Shown in pieces: positions 1 to 12,050 of a stretch of DNA of 64,000 bases (its first letter is position 1; each line of letters opens with the position of its first letter). Source of the DNA: Strongylocentrotus purpuratus. Its lineage: Eukaryota > Echinodermata > Echinoidea > Camarodonta > Strongylocentrotidae. Position numbers and translations under genes: made by a program. The notes under the pieces were generated by a model that was given only the letters and a program-made list of their open reading frames with translations, made no database searches and had not been told where the DNA came from. The stretch spans positions 1,491,501 to 1,555,500 of the forward strand of contig NW_022145545.1 in assembly GCF_000002235.5 (NCBI RefSeq), in the 5' to 3' direction.

Positions 1-1
1 C

Positions 2-97
2 AGGACTTAGACACGACCTCGCGTCTAAGTCCTGTTTAAGTCTTGTCTAACTAAACCAGTTGTTTAACTTTAGTCGTGGCTAAGTTAGACAAGACTT
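2..97. repeat. nested inverted repeats (fold-back element remnant)
   Basis: Two inverted pairs are visible: AGGACTTAGAC at 2-12 pairs with GTCTAAGTCCT at 23-33, and AAGTCTTGTCTAAC at 38-51 pairs perfectly with GTTAGACAAGACTT at 84-97. All arms share the AAGTCYTGTCTAA/TTAGACRRGACTT theme, so this looks like the inside of a fold-back or MITE-type element whose left part lies outside the window. No target-site duplication can be checked. Confidence 0.55.
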
Positions 98-366
98 CAG
101 AATACGGGCCAATTACTTTGCCTCACAATTTAGCGGAATATTGTTTCAGTATTTATACATACAAATTCCAAGTACAAAGTACAGTCAGGGCGCCCTTGTA
201 TAGTCGTTATAGATTAAGGGGCGGCCTAGGCATGGATATGCATGGGCCCACAGAACTGCAAAAATAATTATGTGCACGCATGGGCCTGCATGAGGCTCTT
301 AAGCTTTCCCTTTGCCTCGATTTGATTTCCATGAAAGCAAATGTTATGAAAAAATGGGCGAAATTA

Positions 367-1182
367 ATTGAGTTTGAGTTTGAATTTGAGTTTGAGTTTG
401 AAGTTTATTATCCAAAACAAAAAGTACATTAATATAACAATCAAATGTGAATGATTAATTAACATTGAAAGGATAAATGGGACCAGAAAATAGCATTTAA
501 TGCTAATCGTGTCTAGTACCACTAACACACAAAAAGTATCACAGCAATAAATGAGAATGTAATGAATAAATATGAATAACTATTGAATACATACTTAAGC
601 TACAAACTATTCTACATCTAGGGTAAATATGTTCTGTGCTTATATACAAAGCTTTGGTATTTTACACTAAATAAAAGATGAAGAATTATATAACATAATA
701 TTTACAAAAAGGCAAGAGCCTTGGTTCTAAGTTATAAACAACTATTTTATTAACATTTGTGATATAAGAGTTCTACGAAAGTAAGACACTGATGCTTTCT
801 TCCGTATACAGAAAGGGGTAGATCATTCCAATAGCTTGTGCCTCTGAATGACATTGAAAATTTACCTTGCGTTGTCCTTACTTTAGGCACAATTAACTTC
901 TTACTTTCTCTTGTCTAGTCTCATAGTTGTGCTCTATGAAACAGCAATACTGAATTAGAGACTGTGGCAATTTATCATTCAATAATTGATACATAAAAAC
1001 ACAAATAGATAATTTATGGAGTTGATACACATTCAATAATTTTAGCTCCTGGAATATCGGTTGTGAATGAGTTCTAATTGGACTAAACGTTATAACTCTT
1101 AGTGCCATCTTTTGGCTTAATAATAAACTCTTGATGTTCATTTCATAATTACTTCCCCAAACCTCAATTCCGTAGGTCATAT
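367..1182 (-). mobile_element. 5'-truncated LINE, 3' end with C-terminal RT fragment
   Basis: On the minus strand, 1180-893 encodes 95 aa beginning TYGIEVWGSNYEMNIKSLLL and continuing with QKMALRVITFSPIRTHSQPI. This is the typical region after the reverse transcriptase core of CR1/jockey-superfamily LINEs (the YGxExWGN motif, then QKxAxRxI). It is followed by about 500 bases of untranslated tail ending in a (CAAACT)n-like array at 367-402, the sort of 3' terminal short repeat such LINEs carry. The 5' part is missing, as expected from abortive target-primed reverse transcription. The clade was not resolved. Confidence 0.7.
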
Positions 1183-1194
1183 GCGGTTAATTAA

Positions 1195-2600
1195 TCAACA
1201 TATATTAAGAATAAGACATATGGGTGTGTGCCGCTCTAATGCAAGGGTCACTTTTTCACGAAAAATCCCTAAACATCCTGTTTTTAACAACAATATCCCT
1301 ACACATGGGTCCGGCTTTTCAAAGTCTTGAAAAATGGGCTTTACTTCGAGAAACATCCCCATAATGACCCTTCGAAATGGGTAAAGGTTTCGATGCTTGA
1401 GCGACACCCCCCCCCCCCCCCCCCCGGCATGCAAGTTTATATTATAAATAATCATAGTCCTACGTTTTTGTATACGTTTCTTAATTTCACTAGGTAGTAC
1501 AGCGCCCGTGGCAATTATTGGAATTACTCAAATATTATTGAAAAAAATATCGATCGTTATATGCCCTGTAGTCCGAACGCATGCAGACTGCAGTCCTGAT
1601 CGTAGCTTCGAATGAACGTGAGAGAGCGATGCACCGTATCACCCCTGGACAATCCCCCCCCCCCCCCCGAAAAATACCACCCCCGAAAAATAACCACCCC
1701 CCCCCCCCCTCCTGCGGGAAATTATTATTTTTGGTGTGAAAAATATGGGTATTTTTATACATAGAGAGATGGGTATTTTTATACAGAGAGAGAGAGAGAG
1801 AGAGGGGGTGCCATTTGGGGGCATCAAAAAAGGGCTCTTTCTGGTTTTAAAAAAGGTCATCTGCAAAGGGAAACCTTAAAGCGGAAATATACAATTTATT
1901 ACCAGGGATGATTTCAATGTTTGTTTCTCTCTTTACATGCTTAGCTTCATACATGTACTTTGCAGATGGGTGTGATGGTCTGAATATTAACTTGCGAGCG
2001 AGCGAAGCGAACGAGCAACAAAATTCAGATTTGTGAGGTCGTAGAGCAAAAAATTACAAGCAATATGATCATGAAAGACTTTTTAAAGTATCATGATTAT
2101 ATCGACTATGAACGCGAGAGAGAGAGAGCGCAGCGAGCAAGTTTTTTGGGGAAATTGAATAATAAGTTGCTCCAATTCACTTCAAATTAGGGGTGCATGT
2201 TGTGGAGAAAGGAAAAAGGAAATGACTAGAAAAGAAATGGAGCACTTATCAAAGTAACAAGGGCAATTATTAGAGTTGAAAAAAGGGCACTTCTCGCACC
2301 TTAAAAGAGGCACTCGATCACCATAGATGAAAAGGGGCACTTCTTATGTCTGTTATAAGAAGAAAAAGGAGCTCGTGTAAAAATAAAAGGGTGTTTATCC
2401 AACAGGGTGAAAGAACACTTCTTACAAAAGGAAAGGGGCACTTGTCAAAGTAAAAAGGGGCATTTTGGGGGGGGGGGGTACTTGAAAAAGTTGGGATGGC
2501 ACTGTTTTGTATTTCTATATACATAAATTGTACCGAATTTTCATAAACGGTCGGAAATACAGGTACACATACTAGATATAATAACAAATGTAAACAATAA
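1195..2600. repeat. homopolymer-rich, repeat-rich intergenic DNA
   Basis: This stretch holds no gene that I can support. It contains C runs at about 1406-1425, 1657-1668 and 1697-1709, a GA tract at 1781-1805, a purine-rich GCGAGCGAGCGAAGCGAACGAG segment near 1995, and a diffuse array of AAAGGGGCACTT-like words between 2280 and 2470, followed by a G run near 2466-2478. The short open frames here are translations of these tracts. Confidence 0.6.
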
Positions 2601-3065
2601 CAAAAATCAGCTGGTTCGAACAAAGCACATTAACTGAGTGAGAAATACGTCCGCGGGATGGACTAAATTTTAACACACACATACTGTTAGGACACCTAAA
2701 ATTGATCATATAAGCTACAACATTTTACGGGATTCTTCCACAATTTTGAAATGATGCCGTCCAATCCCTCCTTCACTTGTGTTAGCAAGAAGAGACAGAA
2801 CTACATAAAAATGCGGAAGTAGTATTCGAAAAGCAATTATGAAATGAGTGTGATGCGGTCACATGTGGGAAATAACCACGGACAGTACGTACGGTACGCA
2901 AGAGGCGCATACAGTTAACATACAGAATTAGTATTTCGGAAGAATAGCGGATCGATGCGGCGCGGCGGATATCTAAGTCGAGTTTTATATGGACTAAAAT
3001 TCACATTCTCTTCATATGAGGGCAACCCATTCTTTGGAAAATAATAGGAACAGCACATCATCAAA

Positions 3066-3119
3066 ATGGGTTGCTGTACGAGGCAGTGTTCAATGATAAC
3101 ATTATGTATCTTACAGCTG
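3066..3119 (+). CDS. NKAIN: NKAIN exon 1 (residues 1-18)
   Basis: The ATG at 3066 opens MGCCTRQCSMITLCILQL, then GTAAGT. The same Met-Gly-Cys start and length (18 residues before the intron) are known in vertebrate NKAINs, which fixes the start. Phase 0 to exon 2. The residues form the first hydrophobic segment. Confidence 0.88.
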
Positions 3120-6100
3120 GTAAGTGTACCATGTATTTTTGAAATTCATCTCATGTCAATAACTACCGGTATGCAGGAGGTTGGAGCTGGAGGAGACTAT
3201 AACTACCGGCTGCTTCTGTACTATGACTGAGCCATGCGCCTGCAGTTGGCCGTGTCATGGCTACTAAAAACCGCCACGACTCTGGCCTGGCTCAGCTTAG
3301 GCGAAGGCCAATGAATAGCCTTTAGGCCAATGGTAGCTTAAATATTTGTTATAATTTTTTATTCAAAGATAGGTTAAATGGAACACATCAAGCAGAGTTT
3401 ACTTTAAAAAGCTTATTTTTTTAGATAAAATGGAGATTTGTGTGCAGTGTCATGTAGATCTATTTTGTATTTTTGACAAGTCTGTAGGTCTAGAATGGTT
3501 AGTGTGTGGTGTATTGAAAACTATAAAGAATGGAATACTTGTTCACTAATCCCACAACTCGTTGCATTGCACAGAAAATGTATTCCCTTTTCATTATTTT
3601 ATTGAGGTAGTCTATAGGCTTTCTACTTGCAAGTGTAGTCATGCAGGCAAATAAATAAATCCGAAATGACATGTCATGAACGAGAAACGAGTACCTGCAC
3701 TGAGATGGACATGAATAAAGGCTGTAAATAAATAAAGCTTACGACAAAGTAGAAATGACGTCGAAAGTCCAATGAAGATGATGACGGGTGATGAACGAAG
3801 GAAGGGGCTCACGCGAAGATGATGCGGAGGCTTGATGGCAGAGACGCGGCTTTGTTGTCGTGGCTGAAGAGTGCGATGTCGACGCTGACGCTCATGATGA
3901 TGATGAAGCTCTCGGAAGAGAAGAGAAGTAATGTGTGGTGCTCGATGGCGATGCAGTGAATATGTCGATGTCAGAGGCCAAGGAAGAAAGAAATGAAATC
4001 AAAGTCGGTGCCGATGCGAATCAGTAAGTCGCTCGATGAGTTGGATGAGCCAAACTTTGGTGAATGTTTAAGAGAGCTACGGTGAATCGAGCTTGTGATG
4101 AATGTTCAGGCGAGCTACGGTGAGTCGAGCTTGTGACGATGAAAAGCTACCGGAGCGAAGTGAATAGCACTGTAGCAGCTCCCAGTGGAGAATCAAGCGC
4201 CATGCCGGTCCCGATTATAACGTTCCACTGGAAGGCTAGAGAGAGGGCAGAGAAAAGATTGACGTGCCATGAAAGAGGTGCATAAAGCACAGAAAATTCT
4301 TGAGTGCGGAGAGAAGATCACAGAGACATGTTGACTCGACCCAAGATAGATGCAGCCGTTGTTGACTGTACTGTCTGTGATGGTAGCAGGAGTAAAGAAA
4401 CCTCGTGGTGTTGTAATACGCGGGGTGAAAACATGATTCGCGATTGGAAGGAAAAACATGTGGTCTGAATAAATGAATAAAATAAGTCGCGTAAAGTAGT
4501 TTGCACACTATTTAGACTACATGAACACGTATAATAATGTTCAGATTGTATTTATTCTTGGGAACTTGTTCATTTCATAATTGTGATCTTACTTTGTCAA
4601 CTTATGTTATTTATTGTGCAAACAATTGTAATGAAATAAAATCAATCAACAAAAAAATGAAAAAATGAAAAAATTCTAGACCCAAAAATATTTACAATCA
4701 GTGCAGTCGGTGTCCAGATATCTCTATTGAATTATGATTTTTTCTTTTATTGGCCTACCAACAAAAAAAAGGGGGCATATTTAATTTTAGCCCTTCACTT
4801 TATATACAGAATACATACAGTGTCATTTATTTGTGTTGTACCGTACATACTGTATCTTGTTATTTTGACTACAGCACAGTACAGCACAGTAAGATTGGGT
4901 TGTGTTACTGAACACAAAGTTTCACTGTCGTGTGGGCTGTTGATTTAAAAAAAAGCATAATCTTTAATACCCCAATATTACAGTTTGTTTGTTTGTTTGT
5001 TTTTAGATATTAGTCTGTATAACATTGAAGTTTAATTTGGTGTACTATTACGCCTGGCTACGAATGATTCTTGTGTTCTTGTTCTCTCCCTCCCCCCCCC
5101 CCCCCCCTAATAAAAAAAAAATTAAAAAAATTACAATCTGCCTCTGGCTTATTATGACATCACTTCATGTACATGTACATGTATGCCTTTGTTTTTGTTT
5201 TCAATTTACATGTACATGTACATATACATGTATTTTTTAAGGTTCACATTTTCACATTATTTACTATACCCGGTAATACACTGTATTCTATGCTCTATTC
5301 TATGTATTTCTCTGGTTGTACGTTCTACATGCATGTATACTACTGTATATGTACAGTGTGTACGGTACATGTAGCTTTTACATTGAAATGCAGAAGGCAG
5401 GTTAGATATTTTTCCTTATTATGCATTTGGGCAATTATGATATCTTAATTGTCACAGCAGTGGTAACTAGGCAACCCCAAATGAATTAACATCCCTCCTT
5501 GTCCTGCCACTGTCTGCTATTGTACTCTGCACTTTTTTAGTCTGCAGGCTCAAACATTTTGACAATATAAAGAAAATTCCACAAAGCCATTAGCCTTAAT
5601 TTGTACTGCTTTTGAGGATCCCTCGTTGGTTGTGTCTCAAGCAGTTACAGTATAGGCCAATAGAGAACAGTTTTCAGTCTTGTAATTCAGACCCCATGTG
5701 ACGATTGACAAGTGTAAAAGGGCTTAAATGGTTGTAAACTAGTCCCACATGTACATGTACATAGACAGCGATGTTTACTTTCAGGAATGGTGTACAATTG
5801 CCATTCATTGTTAAATTGCTTGTAGTGTACCTATAGTCTTGCTTAGATCTAACAATGCATCAATTGGTTATAAAAAATAGTTGTATCATTTGAAGTTGTT
5901 CAGACCTGTTTACAGATTATTGATGTGTAATTCACCTAAGACTATGTGTACCCTGTATGAGTGTATGTCCATGTAGATGTTATTCTGACTTCATGTCGGG
6001 AAATTAATACTGTCCATCTACAAAATGTCTCTCAGCACATTGTAACTTTGTAAGGGCCTACCTACAATGTAAATGTAGAGACAGACTGACATTTACTGTA

Positions 6101-9100
6101 CACTGTACTTTGTAGTGACTTGAGATCTTTTGGCAGAGCGTGTGAATCTAAATTCAAAGATGTTTTTCCTCACCTGCTTTTGTAAACCAACCCTTTTGTG
6201 CAGAGAGCGGTAACAACAGTTCAATGGTCCCTCCCACAAAGGAACTGATGGATAGTGAAAGGTCCAATTCATTGAATTCTTTCACAGCTGACTCACCTCA
6301 ATGGCCAAATCTTTTGTAGGGCACTCTTTTGTCTGACTGCTCACAGACAGTTACTTTAGTGGCATTAGGGCCAGGAATTATCATCAATTTAGGTGTTTAT
6401 TATTTAGGTTCCATTTATGTACATGTACATTGGTAGGTGTACAAACCAATCTTGATGTACACTGTTTATAGGTCTATACATGTACAATGTACAGTGTATG
6501 TATTTGAATTTATCTTTTACCCAAGCTTTTACAGATCCTCATAGTACACAGTATACTGCAGATAGCCATGCCATGTACACTGTACCCTGTATATTATGTC
6601 TATGTAGGCTTAATATAACAATGCATGTTTCTTCAGAAACCAATCATTCTGTTGGAAGTTGATAATGTTGAGTAAAAATTACATTCAATAATCTGAATTC
6701 ATATAGCGCATTTATTTTGAATTATTGCGTCCATCCAGTCTGTACAGTCTGTCGAAAAATACATGTTGACTTGCCTGCATCAGGGAGATGGGATCACTGT
6801 ATGATGTTCAGTATGTAATTTGTACCTACATGTACTGTAGTACATGTACACCACTAGACCACATGCTGCATGTGTACATGTAATATTAGGCTGTTAATTT
6901 GTATAATGTACATGTACTGTACATGATGTACATGTGGGACCAACAGGTGAATAAATGAAATATAGGGAACCTTTCCAAATTAAAGAGGATTATAATCCTC
7001 TTTTTTAACATGAGGGTATTGAGATAAGTTTGCAAAGCGGGTCTTAAAACCCAAGCCTTTTCACACCTTTCTGACAAAGGAGTTTTGTTATAATTCCTTG
7101 TCTGGTTCCTTTTAGTCTGGGCTGGTATAAATATGCCCCTCCTTGTGTTCTACTTGTATTGTGTACCATGTATTTTAGATGAACACTTCCTCGTTTATGT
7201 GGACATGAATTCACGTTTGACTTCAATAGTTAAATTGTGTGTGTGTGTGTGTGAGGGGGACAATAGGACTTCCTGATTTATATTTGAGTTCATCTTCTTG
7301 TTACATACTGCAAACTGTCTGATGAATTGAATCAATAGAGTATGAGAGCGATGGAGAGAGAGAGGTAGAGAGAGAAAGAGAGAGGGAGAGATGGAGAAAG
7401 AGAGATAAAATGGGGAGGAGGAGGGGGGGGGGTGATATAAAATTATAAATGTATTCCCATGTGGCCATGTTATAGATTTAGGCCTACAAGTACATGTACG
7501 TACTCCTGTTATACTGTTCATGTATATTTTCTGTAGTTTTGCCTTCGTCTGTACAATGATCAGCATCACACGCTGTCAAAGTCAGCATGATGCTCAATTG
7601 GTATGAACTTTCAAAAATGAAACTAAAGATTGTAGGTGTGTTGACAGGTAAAGCATTGTATCATATGAATGGACCTTATACCATTGGTTTCACAAGCAAA
7701 TTAGCATGCACTTGTACTGTACATACTGAAAGCACTTGATCAATGACGTGACCCATGGTTCCACGCCCTTGTGTACTCTACTGAGTATTAATATTGATTT
7801 GGAATCGTGACAGGCTAGATAATGTAAATGTGTACATACATTTATGTTTGTATTTTTCAATTAAGAAAGGAATGATTGTGTTCTCTTCGATTTCCTGGCA
7901 CAATTGATAGGGGTTATTATGATTTATAATGTAGATTCTATTGTGTACGATTGAAGTTTAAATGTATTGACAATTAATACTCACTGTCTTCTGGAGTATC
8001 CCTTTTATCATTTTGCTCATCATGGACAATATTAAAAGATTTTAAACTATATACATGTACAGTGTGTACATTACAAAATACAATGGCTTTGCTTTTGACA
8101 ATATCTGATCAGTCAAATCAATTCTCTACTTACAACATGTACTCAGTACTGTACTTCTGGAAAAATTTCTCAATGACAAATTAATTGCCTATTTCTACAA
8201 TGTAGTACAGAAGGCCCTTCTCCCCTTTGTTTTAAGTTTGTAACCTTTCTAGTGTGGAGAAAAGATCTTGTTCATGTATTCTGTCGTTCAGAACATACAT
8301 TTCTATATCAAGTACAGGTGTACATGTACATGTATGCATAATTTCTTGCGACATGTTACACATGGACAATCTATGGTATTTCTATTCTGTACAAAGTATT
8401 CTGTAATCTGTAGTTTGTACACCTTCCATTTTTCTTCTCCATTCTTTGCACAGATCGCTACCACGGAACGACTTGTGTTTGACTTCCTTGGCTTCATGTG
8501 GGTGCCCATGCTGGTAGGATTCTTCAATATCATCTTCGTCCTCTTCGGCATATTCGGCTCCTATCAGTACAGACCAAAATTTATGATTGTGGTAAGTATC
8601 TTTTGATAATAATGATGTCTTTCATAGCAACGGTATCCACCAACTTTATGGTAATTGCTCAAAAATTTACATTGTACCAGTTCAATGTACATTCAGGTGT
8701 ACTTCTCATGATATCCGCTCATGTACTGTAATGCCAGAAACTGCTAAATTTATCTTTAAACACTTTACATGTACAGCAGGAATCCACACTATTTTTTTAA
8801 AAAAGGGGTCTGGATTTTTCTTTTTAGAGTCTGTATTTACATGGACATGATGTTTTTTAATTTGAAAAAAGAAGAAGAAGAAACTTTGGGAGTCTGGACC
8901 TACAGTACATACACATGTAGATTTGGGATTCCTACTGTATGTACATGTACAGTGTATGTGTCCCAGGTGCTTTAGTTTCAAGCCCTGCATTAAGAAAAGT
9001 ACAAACGCATGGAAGATAATATCAACAACATTGAAGTACGAGTACATTGACATACATGTACTGTGAAAATTAGGGATGGAGAAGTGCTGACCAAATTTGT

Positions 9101-12016
9101 CATCAAGTTGGCATGCTCCAATTGTCATTCTGAAAGGTCCTGTGTCCAAAATACACCACGCATCATGGAATTTGTGTCTCTGCCAATACAGTCATGAGAA
9201 GTCATTAGGTGAATTGGGATGACATGCATGATTGCATCTGTCGTCACCAGTCACCATAGCACAAACTACGTCAGTTCTCACACTTGCAGTTATATGAACT
9301 TGGGGAGTGATTCGGCTGAATTATGTTCAAGGTATACAGCTTTGATGTGTAATACAGCTTTCAGTGTACAGATGTGGTCTACATCCTGGTATAGGGGGAA
9401 TAATTCTACGATGTTAATTGATGTTTTTATTAATTTCTATGGAGAGTATTGCCTGCATACATGTACAATGTACTAAGGCTGTGCACAACAGTGTAATGAG
9501 GTACCCGAGTACACTCCCAGGCTCACAGGCGAATACTCGAATATTCGGACGCCATGTTTTTTATAAATTTTTTTGAATTTTTTTGAATTTTTTTGATTTT
9601 TTTTGAATTTTTTTGATTTTTTGATTTTTTTTCTTTTTTTTTTTTTTTGCCACTACCATACCACTCGGCAGTTTCTCAGGTCCCTCGCTGAAAACGCATG
9701 CAACTTTACTTTGAGTTGCAATTGAAAGTGCCGATTTAATAAGAATAATAACAGTAAACAATGCTGTTTTAAAAACCAAAGATGGCAGAATAATCCATTT
9801 TCCTCCAAGTCCAAACAGAAATCTAGACATTTGGTCCCAGTTTCTGAAAGGTGAGTTTGACAGTGCTTGAGTTGGGAAACATTTTTACCGACGGTACCGT
9901 GCCAGCGGACGCCGCTCTCCCTGGCACGGGTAAGCGCTGGCCTGGACATTTTTTTTTTTTTTTAATTTTTTTTTAATTTTTTTTTTTTTTTGCGGCCGAA
10001 TATTCGGGTACAAGAAATCGTACCCGAGTAGTTGTCAACCGTGCGGGTACTCGAGCATTCGACTACCCGTCGCAGCCTTACAATGTACATGTATGTTTAA
10101 AATACTGTGAAGGCATTGATATACTGTACACCTGTATACATGTACATTGAGTATCAATGTCTTCTCTAGTATACAGTACATGGTGTAGGCCTACATGTAC
10201 CAATGTATGTCTCAAATGATGTAAGGAATCATTCATCCTGGATGTACACGGTATGGATAATGAACAATTGTCCCAGTGCACCCGAATATACAACACACTT
10301 GTACTGGTATTGGACCCATACAATAGTACAGTGCAGGTTTAAAATGTATTGTAATCCTATCATCATTCCATATTATTCTTACACCCCACTGTTGTTTATC
10401 TGATGTCCCCTTGGCTCTCCTGTGCTCAGGTGAAAAAAAAGCAAATACACATGTACATGAACATGTACAGACATGTATGAATACAGTACATGTGTACACT
10501 GTACAGTACGGAATGTTGTTCTTTAAAATGTCATCACTACTTAAATCATAACAAGTTTAGGGCCATTCCATGAGAAGAAGGACATGACATCAAAAAAAGA
10601 AATGTACCTCTTATGTTAATTCTTTGATTTATCACTAACCTTATGCCATGGATGTTCATAAAACATTAGGGCCTTTCAAATTCAATACAATTTTTTTTTC
10701 ATTTTTGTTGATTTCCTAAGATCTCAAACTATCATCAAAAACGTACATGTGGGACTGCAGCTGAAAAAAAAACAATTTATTGCAGATTACACAGGATTCT
10801 TGTAATATTTTTTCCTGAAATTTTCGCTAAATGGAAAAAGATGAATATATTTCCATATTCTAAGGGGTCCTGTGATATTTAATCTATTACATAGGGGTAA
10901 AAATGGCCTCCGGACAAAATGTAACGCGAGTTACCGTAACGTGAGTTACCGACATATTTGCTTCCTGCATTTTACTAGTCCATTTTTTCTTATCTTTAAT
11001 ATTGTGATCTTATACTAGTAAGTCACAACCTACTATCAAATTAAAGTAGGAAAGATTTTTTCAAGATTGTCTAGTATGAGGAGAAAAGAGGGTCTCGTAG
11101 AATTGACGATGTCCTTTTTTTGTAACGCGAGTTACCGAAATTCAATAATCCAAGAATCTAAAAATGTTTGTTCTTCAATTTTCTTTTTTGTTTCATTCAG
11201 TTGTTCTATATCTACCCTGTCCATGTTTGAAAAAAGTATCTTGTAGATCCTAGCAGTTCTAAAGATATAGGCACATTATCGTGTCAATGTACCCATTAAG
11301 TGTAACGCGAGTTACCATGGAATGGCCCTTTATTATTTTGTTTGATTTACATGTACCCTTGTACTTTGTACATGTACATGTACATTGTAATGTATGTGTG
11401 CACTCAATTCGATAAAGCTGTTTTAATTCAGAGCAGCTCTCTCTTGATTTGCATTCTTCACATTTATACATATACATGTACATGTACATGAAGCAGGGTT
11501 TTTTTTTTCTTCTTTTTTTTCTTCATTTTTTTTAATTTTTTTTTTATATCTTTAAATAATACCAGAGCTCTTTTGAAGCTTTTGTCAGAGGAAAACCTCT
11601 GCACCCATATATTTTTCTTCCTCTGTTTGTGTACCCTAGATAAACTTCATCAAAATAATGTTCCTGAACATTAGGCAAATCACTAGCTGTGACCTTCTAT
11701 TGTAAACAAAATTCATGGTATTGTTTGATTTTTAGTTTAAATTAAAGGCTTAGAAATTAGCGGGACATGTGCAAGTTTGCGCGCTTATGATGAAAGTCTT
11801 GATAGACATTTTAGGCCTGTAAATAAAAGCAGGTCAGGGGATGAAAGCGAGAGAAAGGGGGGGGGGTACAATTAAAGAAAGTCCTTTTATCATGATTTAT
11901 TTTCACCCTTCTACCGGTAGTTCTTCTCTTCCCACCACCACTGTCAGAGTCTGGTACTATTAAACCAACATGATTCCTGAAATTATAACCCTGGTCTGGG
12001 GAAATATCACCTCCTC

Positions 12017-12050
<34 letters not shown>

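Noticed and set aside
893-1180. Host gene on the minus strand
   Set aside because: Sequence is the C-terminal region of a LINE reverse transcriptase, with a LINE-type 3' tail.
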